Positions 17,824 to 26,921 of a stretch of DNA of 59,037 bases are shown piece after piece. Below the pieces are notes generated by a model. It was not told where the DNA came from. It saw nothing but the letters and a program-made list of their open reading frames with translations, and made no database searches. The position numbers and the translations under genes are program-made. Every line of letters starts with the position of its first letter. The stretch's first letter is position 1. Source of the stretch: Lentisphaerota bacterium (GTDB lineage: Bacteria; Verrucomicrobiota; Lentisphaeria; Oligosphaerales; JABHEG01); NCBI GenBank assembly GCA_018676675.1, contig JABHEG010000093.1, positions 1-59,037 of the forward strand, written 5' to 3'.

Positions 17824-17838
17824 AGTGTGATTCACACT
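17824..17838. promoter_or_regulatory. 15-bp palindrome AGTGTGATTCACACT
   Basis: A perfect 7+1+7 palindrome in the dnaA upstream region. Each half (TGTGATTCA/TGTGAATCA) is loosely similar to a DnaA box half (TGTGGATAA). The perfect dyad symmetry would equally suit a dimeric repressor operator. Function unknown. Confidence 0.5.
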
Positions 17839-18038
17839 TTAATGAAAGCTCACTGCAAACGCAAGCCCCCCCGGACAGATCACCCCCCCGATGGCTCCCG
17901 AAAAGTGACGTAAGCCCCTGCCCTTGACCTCACGAACAAAAAGCGAATAAAAAACGTCCCCCCCATCTGCGACCTCCAAGCCCCGCTCCCGCGCCTCCCC
18001 TGTGCCCTCTTTGCCGGCTACCGTCCTTCCGTCCGTCA

Positions 18039-18067
18039 TGGACAGAAGCCAGGGAGTTCGCTAGATT
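18039..18067 (+). promoter_or_regulatory. Promoter of nagA
   Basis: TGGACA (18039-18044) and TAGATT (18062-18067) with a 17-bp spacer, predicting a transcript start near 18074 and a leader of about 40 nt. One of the best sigma-70-like matches in the window. The same TAGATT -10 recurs at 26046. Confidence 0.6.
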
Positions 18068-18114
18068 AAGTCAGTGGCACGGGAGCGACAGGGCAAAGGA
18101 ATCAAGCAGACACT

Positions 18115-19332
18115 ATGCAGGATGCGGAAAAAGGCCCAGCGAACGGACAGGAGGATTTCATCCTGAGGGTGAATTCATGCCTGACGCCGATGGAGACAAT
18201 CCACAACGCATCGATCCTCTGTAGAGGGGGGTGCATCCAGGCGATGGGGGGATACTCTGCGCTTCGCGTACTTGAGGACATTCCCTGCATCGACATGTCC
18301 GATTGCCAGGCAATCCCCGGCCTGATTGACACGCACCTCCACGGAAGCGGGGGGTTCGCGGCCATGAATGCCGATGTCGACTGCGATCTGAACGGGATCT
18401 CGCAAGTCCTCGCGATGCATGGCGTGACATCGTTCGTGATGACTCTGGTTGCAGCCCCCATTGACAAGATGGTGCGAGTCGCGGGAGCGCTGGCCAGCGC
18501 CTGCGAGTCCGGCCTCAACGGCGCCACACCACTGGGTGTGCACTTCGAAGGCCCATACCTAAGCCTGGAGAAGGCAGGAGCACAGTCCGCTCGCGCCATC
18601 CACGCGATCGACATGGTCGAGGCCCGTGATCTCATGCAGGCCGTCAACGGCAAGGGACGGACGATGACCTTTGCCCCGGAACTGGAGAACAGTGGAAAGC
18701 TGATCGAGATGCTGCTGGAGAACGGAATCGTTCCGAGCATGGGGCACAGCATGGCCAGTGAGAAGCATGTGCTCTGGGCCATGGCAGCGGGAGCAACCCG
18801 GTGTACACATCTGTTCAACGGAATGCCGCCGCTCGACCAGCGGCAGTCCAGCCTGACGTCGGTTGCACTAACCGATGACCGACTGACTATCGAGCTCATT
18901 GCAGATGGTGTACATGTCCACCCGAGGATGATTGACCTGGCCTGCCGCTGCAAACCCCGACGGGGCGTCGTCGGCATCTCAGACGCCACTCAAGGAGCTG
19001 GGCTGAAGGACGGGGTCTACCATCTGGGGGAAGACGAAGTGGAGATAAACGAAGGCGTCTGCCGAAGGATCTCGGATGGCAAACTCGCCGGGTCATGCCT
19101 GACTCTCGATCAGGCGCTCCGCAACCTGGCCGAGTTCGGCTCTCTCCCCAAATCCGACGTCCTGGCCTGTTTCACCATGAATCCGGCCGAAAGCCTTCAG
19201 CTGACCGATCGGGGAATCATACAGCCGGGCAAGAGAGCCGACATCGTCGTGGTCGATGACGACTGGCAGATCCAGATGACGATCGTGAACGGTCGGGTCG
19301 TGTATGACCGCCGCGGAGTCACGGACGCGTAA
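18115..19332 (+). CDS. nagA: N-acetylglucosamine-6-phosphate deacetylase
   Basis: A 405-residue amidohydrolase that removes acetate from GlcNAc-6-phosphate, feeding amino sugars to glycolysis or wall synthesis. Family marks in order: GLIDTHLHG (His74, His76), GVHFEGPYLS (metal ligand Glu145), PSMGHSMA, CTHLFNGMPPL, LIADGVHVHP and VGISDATQGAG, where the Asp is the catalytic acid/base. The full length is normal. The ATG at 18115 keeps the first beta strand. AAAGGA lies about 14 nt upstream, rather far. No nagB is adjacent. Its stop codon abuts the stop codon of the convergent glycosyltransferase gene with no base between. Confidence 0.93.
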   Translation: MQDAEKGPANGQEDFILRVNSCLTPMETIHNASILCRGGCIQAMGGYSALRVLEDIPCIDMSDCQAIPGLIDTHLHGSGGFAAMNADVDCDLNGISQVLAMHGVTSFVMTLVAAPIDKMVRVAGALASACESGLNGATPLGVHFEGPYLSLEKAGAQSARAIHAIDMVEARDLMQAVNGKGRTMTFAPELENSGKLIEMLLENGIVPSMGHSMASEKHVLWAMAAGATRCTHLFNGMPPLDQRQSSLTSVALTDDRLTIELIADGVHVHPRMIDLACRCKPRRGVVGISDATQGAGLKDGVYHLGEDEVEINEGVCRRISDGKLAGSCLTLDQALRNLAEFGSLPKSDVLACFTMNPAESLQLTDRGIIQPGKRADIVVVDDDWQIQMTIVNGRVVYDRRGVTDA

Positions 19333-20502
19333 TCAGTCGGCGGCCTTCACACACTCCGCGTACTCGGCTTCCAGAACGTCCACCATGCGCTGCCAGGGGA
19401 AGCGTTCCCGGACGAGATCCCGACCGTTTTCCCCCATCGACCGACGCAGTTCGGGATCCCCGAGTAGTTTCAGTACGGAGTCGGTGACCTGATCGACATC
19501 CTCCGGGCGACACACGAAGCCGGTCTTCCCATCCAGCACCACCTCAGGTGTGCCATCCAACGCAAAACCTACCGCGGGGACCCCGCTGGCCAGCGCCTGA
19601 ACCACAGTGCGCGGCAGACCTTCGCGGAGAGACAGGTGAACAAGGACATCCATCAAGGCCGTATAGCGACACACCTCGCTCGGAGGCACCAGGCCGGAGA
19701 ACACGAAGTTCTCCTGCAGGTCTCGGTCCGCGATCATCTTCTCAAGGGGCTCCCGAAGAGAACCGTCGCCGACCAGAAGGAACTTCACATTCGGATGCTC
19801 AGCCACAATCCGCGGAGCAGCCTCGATCAGGAAGTCATGACCCTTCATCTCAAAAAGACGCGCGATTTTCCCGACGACCAGCGCATCCGGAGGAATCCCG
19901 AGTTCAGCCCTCAGATCAGGGTCGGCCTCAGTTGACATGAACGCCTCCACGTCCATCCCGCTGTACACCACACGGTACTTCTCCCGAGGCGCGACTCCGG
20001 CAGCCACACATTGGTCGATCATCGCCTGAGCGACCGCGAAGATCCGGTCACTGGAACGCGCTGCCAGGCGTTCGGCCCAGATGTACATCTGATTGCGCCA
20101 CCATGCCTGGTATGCGTAAAACGCCTGCCCATGCACGGTGTGAACAACTGTTGGGACGCCGGCGGCCCGAGCCGCCAGCCGCGCCAGAATTCCAGCCTTG
20201 GAGGAATGCGTGTGGACGATGTCGAAGGGGTTCTCGCGGAAGTAACGCCGCAACGCAAAGTAGCACTTGATGTCGGTAAGTGGCGCCAAATCACGCACCA
20301 AAGTTGGCTCCACCACGAGCTGCAGCCCGGGAACCTTCTCCGCAGCCAGAAGCTCTCCTTCCGGCCCGGGGCTGGGCCCACTGAGCAGAACGACCTCGTG
20401 GCCGTTCGCCATCTGCCCCATCACCGAATACAGCGTATTCTCCTGGGCTCCCCCGACAATCATTCGCGTGATCACATGACAGATTCGGTATCGCTGTTCC
20501 AA
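19333..20502 (-). CDS. Family 4 glycosyltransferase
   Basis: A 389-residue GT-B fold glycosyltransferase. The N-terminus has the acceptor-domain pattern RICHVITRMIVGGAQENT. The donor half has VVGKIARLFEMKGHDFLIEA and LLVGDGSLREPLE. The acid motif reads SLREGLPRTVVQALASG, where the usual second Glu of E-x7-E is Gln, a substitution seen in part of this family. It is probably involved in cell-surface polysaccharide or glycolipid assembly. The sugar specificity is unknown. It stands alone, separated from ilvC by a hairpin. Confidence 0.88.
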   Translation of the reverse strand: MEQRYRICHVITRMIVGGAQENTLYSVMGQMANGHEVVLLSGPSPGPEGELLAAEKVPGLQLVVEPTLVRDLAPLTDIKCYFALRRYFRENPFDIVHTHSSKAGILARLAARAAGVPTVVHTVHGQAFYAYQAWWRNQMYIWAERLAARSSDRIFAVAQAMIDQCVAAGVAPREKYRVVYSGMDVEAFMSTEADPDLRAELGIPPDALVVGKIARLFEMKGHDFLIEAAPRIVAEHPNVKFLLVGDGSLREPLEKMIADRDLQENFVFSGLVPPSEVCRYTALMDVLVHLSLREGLPRTVVQALASGVPAVGFALDGTPEVVLDGKTGFVCRPEDVDQVTDSVLKLLGDPELRRSMGENGRDLVRERFPWQRMVDVLEAEYAECVKAAD

Positions 20503-20578
20503 CTGGGGTGACTCCTTCTACATCCGCACGCCGTCCGTGACGATGGGGAGGCGTATGACCAACGATGCCCCAAACAAT

Positions 20579-20616
20579 ACACCGGCGCCTCGCATTGTGC
20601 TGCGTGGCGCCGGTGT
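20579..20616 (-). terminator. Hairpin after ilvC
   Basis: ACACCGGCGCC (20579-20589) and GGCGCCGGTGT (20606-20616) form a perfect 11-bp GC-rich stem with a 16-nt loop. It lies about 50 nt beyond the ilvC stop on the minus strand, followed by ATTGTTTGGGG, so it is a likely terminator. Confidence 0.6.
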
Positions 20617-20668
20617 TGTTGTATCGGAAACTCAGGAAACGTGGGGCAAAACCCTCGGACGGAGAAGA

Positions 20669-21769
20669 CTAGTTCTCGCCGCGGCCCCCTACGCCCTTCG
20701 TGTCAGCCGTGATCTCACGGGCAGACTCGTCAGGACGAAGGCTGCGGGTCGCTTGCCCAGCCCGCCACATTTCTGAATCATGAATCTCGGCCAGCTCTTC
20801 CGCAAGCGTGTCCTGGTAATCGACAGCGCCGCAGCTCTCGAGAACGCGCGTCGTCTCTGCCCCGGACCTCACCCGCGCGTACAGGTCCTCAAACACCGGC
20901 AAGACAGCCTTCTTGAAGCGTGGCTTCCAGTCCAAAGCACCACGTTGCGCCGTGGCGGAGCAGTTGGCGTACATCCAGTCCATGCCGTTCTCTGCCACGA
21001 GCTTGATCAGGCTCTCGGTGAGTTCCTCGACCGTCTCGTTGAACGCCTCACTCGGGCTGTGACCGTTGGCGCGCAACACGTCGTACTGCGCTTCCATGAC
21101 TCCGGCCAGGGCCCCCATCAGAACGCCACGCTCGCCGGTCAAATCGCTGTACACTTCGCCTTCGAATGTCGTCGGGAAGAGGAACCCAGATCCCACGCCG
21201 ATTCCGAGGGCCATGCAGCGCTCAGTGGCACGCCCACTTGCGTCTTGGGCCACGGCAAAGCTGGAGTTGATGCCCGCGCCGGACAGGAAATTGCGGCGGA
21301 CGGACGTGCCGGACCCCTTCGGGGCCACCAGCAGGACATCGACATCCGCTGCTGGGATGACGCCCGTCTGATCCTTGTAGACAATGGAGAAGCCATGCGA
21401 GAAGTAGATCGCATCGCCGGGACTCAGACACTTCTCGACCGCCGGCCAAATGGTCTTCTGCGCCGCGTCGGAGACCAGCATCTGAACAATCGTGCCACGC
21501 CGGGCTGCTTCCTCGATGTCGAAAAGCGTCTCGCCGGGAACCCAACCGTCGGCAATCGCACGATCCCAGTCACGCTTGAACTCAGGGGACTGACCCACGA
21601 TAACATTGAAACCATTGTCGCGCATGTTGAGGCCCTGAGCCGGCCCCTGAACGCCGTAACCAATCACAGCGATCGTCTCGTCCTTGAGGACGTCGAGAGC
21701 TTTCGCCATAGGGAACTCATCGCGTGTGATGACTTCCTCCTTGACCCCGCCAAAATCGATGATAGCCAT
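20669..21769 (-). CDS. ilvC: Ketol-acid reductoisomerase
   Basis: A 366-residue enzyme of branched-chain amino acid synthesis, isomerising and reducing acetolactate with NAD(P)H and Mg. Visible signatures are VIGYGVQGPAQGLNMRDNG for the nucleotide-binding loop, VLLVAPKGSG, DLTGERGVLMGALAG with the metal-binding Asp/Glu, and NETVEELTESLIKL. The start MAIIDFGG at 21769 has GAGGAG just upstream. Slightly longer than the common 330-residue class I form because of the C-terminal tail. No ilvB/ilvN or leu genes are next to it. Confidence 0.95.
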   Translation of the reverse strand: MAIIDFGGVKEEVITRDEFPMAKALDVLKDETIAVIGYGVQGPAQGLNMRDNGFNVIVGQSPEFKRDWDRAIADGWVPGETLFDIEEAARRGTIVQMLVSDAAQKTIWPAVEKCLSPGDAIYFSHGFSIVYKDQTGVIPAADVDVLLVAPKGSGTSVRRNFLSGAGINSSFAVAQDASGRATERCMALGIGVGSGFLFPTTFEGEVYSDLTGERGVLMGALAGVMEAQYDVLRANGHSPSEAFNETVEELTESLIKLVAENGMDWMYANCSATAQRGALDWKPRFKKAVLPVFEDLYARVRSGAETTRVLESCGAVDYQDTLAEELAEIHDSEMWRAGQATRSLRPDESAREITADTKGVGGRGEN

Positions 21770-21877
21770 TGTCAACTCCTCTAGTCTGCAAACGCCTTCT
21801 ACCGTCAAGATCCAACCAGCCAGAGCCACACCACGTTGAGCCCTATTGGTTAACCTCTTTTCACGAGCAAAGTTAGA

Positions 21878-21905
21878 AACATAGTGGGGGTGCCTGCCTT
21901 GTCAA
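21878..21905 (-). promoter_or_regulatory. Candidate promoter of ilvC
   Basis: On the minus strand, a consensus TTGACA (21900-21905) and TATGTT (21878-21883) are 16 bp apart, giving a leader of about 100 nt before the ilvC start. The leader is long enough for attenuation, but I see no leucine- or valine-rich leader peptide. Confidence 0.55.
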
Positions 21906-21972
21906 CCTCTTGACAATGGAGGAACGGGAGCCATCAGCACCCCTGTTCCCGTTGGATCGACGCCTCTAGTCG

Positions 21973-23772
21973 TCACTCGGTCGCTCTATCGTCGCGCCCC
22001 TTCTGTCCGCCTTGGGATGCTCCTCCGCGACGCTTTGGCCAAGGCCGTTGCCCGCCCCGTGAAGTTCCCCGTTTCGCCCCTGCCCCTCGCAAGCGCCCTT
22101 CCAGTTGCCGGAGCAGCGCGTCCCCCAACGGGCCATCGACGTTGCGGAAACACATGCGAGCGACTTCCGGACGCCCATCCTCAACGGCCCATAACCCCTT
22201 CAGAACGGGGGCCCAAGCCAAGCCACCCGGACACTCCTCAAGCGCGGCGACTCGGTCACTCGTGCTGGAATCCGTCCCCCCACACGCGGCGTCCAGTTTG
22301 CGCAGTTCTGCGAGCTGCTCTACAGCGCTGTTCAGCTCAGTCCCAAGCCCCGCCTTGGAGGCCCGAGCCGAGGCGGCCTTGAGTTCCCGATCGGCTCGAT
22401 CGAAATCGCGGGTCAGCAAGTGTCGGGCAAGGAGATCGAAAAACATGCGCTTCCGCGCTACCGCGTAGCGTCCAGCCTCCGGCTCCGGCGAACCGTCCCT
22501 CGTCGTCGGAGCTGAGGCAGACATCCCGCCGGCCTCTGCTTCAGCTGGCGCTGGAGGAGGAGAACGTCGCTTCATCCTCCGGCGAAAGGACACGACGACG
22601 ACAAGGAGGAGAGCCAACGCGCCCACGCACAGCACGCGCCGTCGCCAACGCACCGATGCAGGAGGTCCAACGGGGAGGGCACTGTCATGGCTGCTGCTTG
22701 GGTTCTCGCCGCGCCCCGAGGGAGCCGCCTGGCGTACCGTTGGCGCCCCCGCTCCCCCCAAGGCCGGGTCTGGCAACACCACCGGAAGATCTCCGTCGCC
22801 CATGCGTCCCACCACGGACAGGACCGCGCGGGCATCTTGAAGGAAAGCCTCCCAACTGCCATGGCGCTCATCCCTATCCTTGGCCATCATCCGGACCACC
22901 AATCGCGAACACTCCCCGGAAAGGCTCGGGTTGAACGTCTCAGGCGGCGGCATGGGGTCACGCAACAGCTGAGCCAGCACTTCTACGCTGCTCCCTCCCC
23001 TAAACGGAACCGTCCCGGTGACCATGTGGAAAAGCGTGGCCCCGAGGGAATAGAGATCGACCCGGAAATCGAGATCCTTCTCACCCCGAGCCTGCTCCGG
23101 GCTCATGTAGAATGGCGTCCCGACCACGGCCCCGGTCAGGGTGGTTCCGCTGGTCGTGATTCCGACATCGTCATCCAGAGACTTGGAGATCCCCAAGTCG
23201 GTGAGCTTCACATCCCCTTCCCTCTCCAACATGACATTGGCAGGCTTGATGTCGCGGTGCAGGAGTTTGGCCCGTCGCCATGCATAGGCCAGGGCCTCAC
23301 CTATCCCGATGGCAATCCGGAGGCCCTCCGACTCAGATAGACGTCCCTCTCGCTTCAAGCGGTCGTCAAGGCTCTCTCCCTCGACAAGGGACATGGCAAG
23401 GTAGTAGTTGCCACCGTCTTCACCGGCTTCGTGCGCGGTCACGATATGCGGATGGGCCAGCCGGGCCAGCAGCTTAACTTCATGGAAGAAGCGCTCGACG
23501 AATTGGTCGCTGGAGGCGAGCATGGGGGAGAGAACCTTGAGGGCAACTGCCCGGTCCATCGAGAGCTGCTTTGCCCGAAACACGACCCCCATCCCGCCGC
23601 GCCCAAGTTCCTCCTCAATCCGGAAGCCGCCCACGGTCACCCCCGGCCCCACCGGCAGGTCGGGGACAGTCACGTCGCGAGTGCAGTCCGGACACTGGGT
23701 GACCATGCCGGCCCACGACGCGTCAGCTTCGAGCTTGCGCCCGCAGTGCTCGCAGTTAAAACGCAGTTCCAT
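21973..23772 (-). CDS. Ser/Thr protein kinase with N-terminal zinc ribbon
   Basis: A 599-residue PknB-like kinase. Residues 1-35 form a small zinc ribbon (CEHC ... CPDC), typical of kinases in PVC-type genomes. The kinase domain spans about 50-320: the glycine loop is LGRGGMGVVF, the ATP lysine Lys79 in VALKVL, the catalytic loop HRDIKPANVM (Asp174, Asn179), the metal Asp192 in DLG rather than DFG, and the activation end GTPFYMSPEQARG. A membrane helix at about 380-396 is followed by an outer, mainly helical region (about 430-560) ending in an Arg/Gly/Lys-rich basic tail. The ATG at 23772 begins exactly at the ribbon. Substrate unknown. Confidence 0.93.
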   Translation of the reverse strand: MELRFNCEHCGRKLEADASWAGMVTQCPDCTRDVTVPDLPVGPGVTVGGFRIEEELGRGGMGVVFRAKQLSMDRAVALKVLSPMLASSDQFVERFFHEVKLLARLAHPHIVTAHEAGEDGGNYYLAMSLVEGESLDDRLKREGRLSESEGLRIAIGIGEALAYAWRRAKLLHRDIKPANVMLEREGDVKLTDLGISKSLDDDVGITTSGTTLTGAVVGTPFYMSPEQARGEKDLDFRVDLYSLGATLFHMVTGTVPFRGGSSVEVLAQLLRDPMPPPETFNPSLSGECSRLVVRMMAKDRDERHGSWEAFLQDARAVLSVVGRMGDGDLPVVLPDPALGGAGAPTVRQAAPSGRGENPSSSHDSALPVGPPASVRWRRRVLCVGALALLLVVVVSFRRRMKRRSPPPAPAEAEAGGMSASAPTTRDGSPEPEAGRYAVARKRMFFDLLARHLLTRDFDRADRELKAASARASKAGLGTELNSAVEQLAELRKLDAACGGTDSSTSDRVAALEECPGGLAWAPVLKGLWAVEDGRPEVARMCFRNVDGPLGDALLRQLEGRLRGAGAKRGTSRGGQRPWPKRRGGASQGGQKGRDDRATE

Positions 23773-23884
23773 ATCCTGCCCGAACCCAGCCCACCGGGGT
23801 CTCAGCGTCCGGCGGGCCAAATAGAAGTGACACCATCCCCCTCCCCCACAGACGCTATCACAGACAACGCAGCGACCACGGGTG

Positions 23885-24973
23885 TTATTGCCCCGCCGGC
23901 GTCGAGTCATCCTCTCCGGGATTCACCCGCCTGGGCGCCCCCGGTGCGTTATCAGTATGCCGGGGGGTCGCAATGAAAACCCCTGCCCCAACAATCCCCC
24001 AGAAGGCAATGATGAGAGAGAAGACCAGGGGAATGGCCCCCGTCTTCTCAGCGTTAGCCCCAAGCGCTTTGAAGCAGAAGGCTACAGTCGCATCGCGCGT
24101 TCCCAACCCACCTGGCGTCACCGGAACAGAAGCAACCGTGTTGGCCACCTGAGTGGCGAGCAGGTAGTCACGAGCCCGGAGCTGCTCAACATGCAGGGCG
24201 CGCCCGACGCAGTAGAGGTTGAGCCCCAGACCAGTGTGGATAACGATGGAGATCAGGAGGGCCTGCAGGACCGTTCGTCGATGGTGCCGGTACAGATCCA
24301 GCGCCGTCACAAAACGGGCAATGATGTGAGTGACGGCGGCAGGCAGCCACCGCCGCCCCATATCGATCCCCCAACTGACCACCCGGATGCGAATCAGGCG
24401 CTCGCGAAACTCAATCAGGAGTGCGCCCAACGCCCCACCGAAGCTCCCCAGGCCCACCGCAAAGATCCCCGCTTGAAGAACGCGGAACTCACCCGACAGG
24501 CCCAGGATCCACCCGAGACAGACAACCACCATGACACCGGCAACGACGAACAGGCCGAGCAACCCCATGACTCGATCCAGCATGATGGTCAATACCGCTT
24601 CTGCCGCCCGGTTGGGAGCACGCTTGGCGGCGTAGGCCATCTTCAGAAAGTCCCCGCTGACTGCTCCCGGGATGGCCAGATTGAAGAAAACGCCGATCAA
24701 GGTAAGCCGGCAGAGCACGCCAATTCCCAGATCCACCCCCTGCACCCGGAGAAGAAGCCGCCAGCGAACCACCGTCAGGAAGACGATGCCGCCGTACACA
24801 CAGGTGGCCAACCCGAGCAGAGGCGCACTGCCGGCCCGAAGCTCGCCAAGGACATCCGCCCCGGTCGAGCGTATTGTCATGGTGATCAGTGCGCCCGCAA
24901 AGGCCAGGCCAACCAGCATCCGGATCGCTGAGAACAGGGCTCGGCGCCCGGGTGAAGCCGTTTCAGAAGGCAT
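23885..24973 (-). CDS. Flippase-like integral membrane protein (LPG synthase TM family)
   Basis: A 362-residue protein with about 8 hydrophobic segments and the family pattern of the lysylphosphatidylglycerol synthase transmembrane region (UPF0104/DUF2156-less type): NLAIPGAVSGDFLKMAYAAKR, an Arg/Asp pair in IMLDRVMGLLGL, and VASVPVTPGGLGTRDATVAF near the C-terminus. No soluble transferase domain is fused, so lipid or isoprenoid-linked sugar transport is more likely than aminoacylation. The start at 24973 (MPSETASPG) is the best in-frame ATG before the first membrane segment. Its ribosome binding site is poor. It lies between the SDR and the kinase gene on the same strand. Confidence 0.75.
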   Translation of the reverse strand: MPSETASPGRRALFSAIRMLVGLAFAGALITMTIRSTGADVLGELRAGSAPLLGLATCVYGGIVFLTVVRWRLLLRVQGVDLGIGVLCRLTLIGVFFNLAIPGAVSGDFLKMAYAAKRAPNRAAEAVLTIMLDRVMGLLGLFVVAGVMVVVCLGWILGLSGEFRVLQAGIFAVGLGSFGGALGALLIEFRERLIRIRVVSWGIDMGRRWLPAAVTHIIARFVTALDLYRHHRRTVLQALLISIVIHTGLGLNLYCVGRALHVEQLRARDYLLATQVANTVASVPVTPGGLGTRDATVAFCFKALGANAEKTGAIPLVFSLIIAFWGIVGAGVFIATPRHTDNAPGAPRRVNPGEDDSTPAGQ

Positions 24974-25071
24974 ATCGGAGGTGTCCAATGCAAAGCCCTG
25001 GAATGAACAGGAACCGATCCCTGCAGGACACAGAGGCCGGAAACCGCCTGACTCCACCCGTCGCGGGAAGC

Positions 25072-25845
25072 TCAGTCGGCTGCGGAATAATCTGCTTCGT
25101 CAACTTCTCTGACTGATGGACCTGCCAGATGCATCCCACCATCAACATAGATAATTTGGCCTGTAATCGTCTCAGCCTGCGCAAGGAAGACGCACGCCTC
25201 AGCCACCTCTGCAGCCGTTGATACCTGCCCCATCGGGACATTGCGCAGCAAAGGCTCAATTCGGTCAGCCGAAACGCCCGGGGGAGGCAACACAATCCCG
25301 GGAGCCACCGCGTTGACACGGATCCGGGGAGCCCACTCAACCGCAGCAGCTTCCATCGCGTCCCGCAGGCTCTTCTTGGCAAACCCGTATGTGCTGGCCG
25401 AGGGGTCCACGGTGGCAACCCGCTGATCCAGAATGTTCACGATACATCCCTCGTCACAGTAGTACGCAAAATCACGCATCAGCAGGAACGGAGCCACGAA
25501 GTTGATTTCGTAGTCTGTCCAGATCCGCTCCAGGTCCACCTGGGCGAGCGGACAGCGGCGGTAGACAGAGGCGTTGTTCACCAGGCAATTGAGGGGTTGC
25601 CCCTGCCCGATCAGCCCGGGAATCAAGGCCCGCCGCTCCTCGCGGTTGAGCAAGTCCGCCTGGACGCTCTGGTGCCCCGAAGACACGTCATTCAGCTCCG
25701 TCAGCAAGGCCTCCGCCTCCGCTTCTGAACGGTTGTAATGCACAACCACGCGAGCGCCACGCCGGGCAAAACACAACGCGATCTCGCGACCGATGCGGAC
25801 CCCGGCCCCGGTGATCAAGACGCGAGCATTCTCCAACGCCTTCAT
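25072..25845 (-). CDS. SDR oxidoreductase, pteridine-reductase/FolM-like
   Basis: A 257-residue short-chain dehydrogenase. The cofactor motif is ITGAGVRIGREIA, with HYNRS after strand 2, which favours NADPH. NNAS follows. The active site has Tyr153 and Lys157 (YGFAK). The residue 13 before Tyr153 is Asp140 instead of the usual Ser, the arrangement of pteridine reductase PTR1 (Asp-Tyr-Lys) and FolM. Reduction of a dihydropterin or similar is therefore the best guess. GGGAGG precedes the ATG. Confidence 0.8.
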   Translation of the reverse strand: MKALENARVLITGAGVRIGREIALCFARRGARVVVHYNRSEAEAEALLTELNDVSSGHQSVQADLLNREERRALIPGLIGQGQPLNCLVNNASVYRRCPLAQVDLERIWTDYEINFVAPFLLMRDFAYYCDEGCIVNILDQRVATVDPSASTYGFAKKSLRDAMEAAAVEWAPRIRVNAVAPGIVLPPPGVSADRIEPLLRNVPMGQVSTAAEVAEACVFLAQAETITGQIIYVDGGMHLAGPSVREVDEADYSAAD

Positions 25846-26097
25846 AGCATGAAACCTCCCAGATGAACAAGCCTGTGTGCTCTCCTCCTAAACTACCGCC
25901 TGTGAGGCGGGCAGACAACCTGCGGGGACGTCGCCCGGCCTCAGGCGCCCCCCTACCGTCACTCCCCAGTGCCGACCCCCTCCCTCTCTGAAAAAAAGGC
26001 TCGTCCTGAATCGCTTGCGAGGTTGCTCTTTCCGCACGAGTTGGTTAGATTAGTTAACTGTTCTTAACATGACGCCCTTCAGCTAAGGAAATATCGA
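25846..26097. other. Divergent intergenic region
   Basis: 252 nt between the SDR gene and the zinc-ribbon gene. It contains the promoter at 26023-26051 and a small dyad around GTTAACTGTTCTTAAC just downstream of it (about 26053-26068). No gene seen. Confidence 0.6.
26023..26051 (+). promoter_or_regulatory. Promoter of the zinc-ribbon coiled-coil gene
   Basis: TTGCTC (26023-26028) and TAGATT (26046-26051) with a 17-bp spacer. The start of transcription would be near 26058. The inverted repeat GTTAAC/GTTAAG-like overlaps the start site and could bind a regulator. Confidence 0.5.
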
Positions 26098-26814
26098 ATG
26101 CACGAGTGGGTGGAGAAACTCCTGGACCTGCAAGACAAGGATCTCCGCATTGCGAAGCTCGCCGAGCAGATCGCAACGGAGCCTGCAGACCGTGCAAAAG
26201 TCAAATCAATGCTGAAAGGTGCTGAGACGGCTCTGGGGGACGCCAAGACGCAGCTTCAAGAGCAGGAAAAGGCGCTGAAGACACTGGAGATCAACGCTGA
26301 CACGATCCGGGAAAAGATGAGGGACTTCCAGTCCAAGTCGACCTTCATCAAGAACAACGAAGAATACCGGGCAGCCATGACCCAGATCGACACCTGCAAG
26401 AAGCAGATCGAGGACATTGAGGACGACCAGCTTCTGGTCATGGAAGAGATCGAGCGAGGCCGCACTCTCCTTGCACTCAGGACAAAGGAGTTCAAGGCAG
26501 CCGAGAGTCGTGTCGCGGAGATGATCACCGACCTGGACACGCGCCTGAAGAACTGCGGCGCCCAAATCAAGAAGCTCGAGGCCATCCGTTCGGAGGCCAT
26601 CAAGGGGGTCGAACCGGCGATCGCCAGGCGCTACGAGCGACTGATCAAGAAGCCTAACCGAGGCGGTCCCAGCCGTCGCGTTCTGGTCCCGATCCTGGAA
26701 GATGTGTGCGATCGCTGCCACATGAATGTTATCGCACAGATCAGGATGAACGCCCGCAAAGGCATGGTCGCCTCCTGCGAAAACTGCGGGGCGATGCTCT
26801 ACTGGGAAAGCTGA
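26098..26814 (+). CDS. Coiled-coil protein with C-terminal C4 zinc ribbon
   Basis: A 238-residue protein. Residues about 10-180 form a long antiparallel coiled coil (many charged heptads, FQSKSTFIKNNEEYRAAMTQ), followed by RRVLVPI and a zinc ribbon with Cys204, Cys207, Cys227 and Cys230 (CDRC ... CENCGAMLYW). This is the architecture of the HP0958/CT398-type C4 zinc-ribbon family, which binds RNA, RpoN or secretion partners in other bacteria. The exact role here is unknown. AAGGAA lies upstream of the ATG. It is followed on the same strand by the metallophosphoesterase. Confidence 0.85.
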   Translation: MHEWVEKLLDLQDKDLRIAKLAEQIATEPADRAKVKSMLKGAETALGDAKTQLQEQEKALKTLEINADTIREKMRDFQSKSTFIKNNEEYRAAMTQIDTCKKQIEDIEDDQLLVMEEIERGRTLLALRTKEFKAAESRVAEMITDLDTRLKNCGAQIKKLEAIRSEAIKGVEPAIARRYERLIKKPNRGGPSRRVLVPILEDVCDRCHMNVIAQIRMNARKGMVASCENCGAMLYWES

Positions 26815-26921
26815 CCAGAGCCCCGTCCAGATCAGTTTCACCTGACCTTCACGCCCTCGCTTGCACCGTAGCTGAAGACGGATATTGTACCTCAAGCGGA
26901 AGCTCTTGAGGGAGGCCCGTC

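Larger units (their letters stand above)
17411..18114. other. Non-coding region between dnaA and nagA, possible origin
   Basis: 704 nt without a credible gene. It contains four C tracts of 7-8 (within 17667-17680, 17866-17872, 17883-17889 and 17956-17974), a 15-bp perfect palindrome at 17824-17838, an A-rich patch (about 17931-17956) that could be an unwinding element, and the nagA promoter at its right end. Classical TTATCCACA boxes are not obvious by eye. A non-coding RNA is not recognised. Confidence 0.45.

Noticed and set aside
17411..18114. tmRNA, RNase P RNA or other structured RNA
   Set aside because: I looked for typical conserved cores and saw none; the region is better explained as dnaA control or origin sequence.
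20780..21784. 334-codon plus-strand frame over ilvC
   Set aside because: Antisense to a conserved ilvC. No ribosome binding site or protein features.
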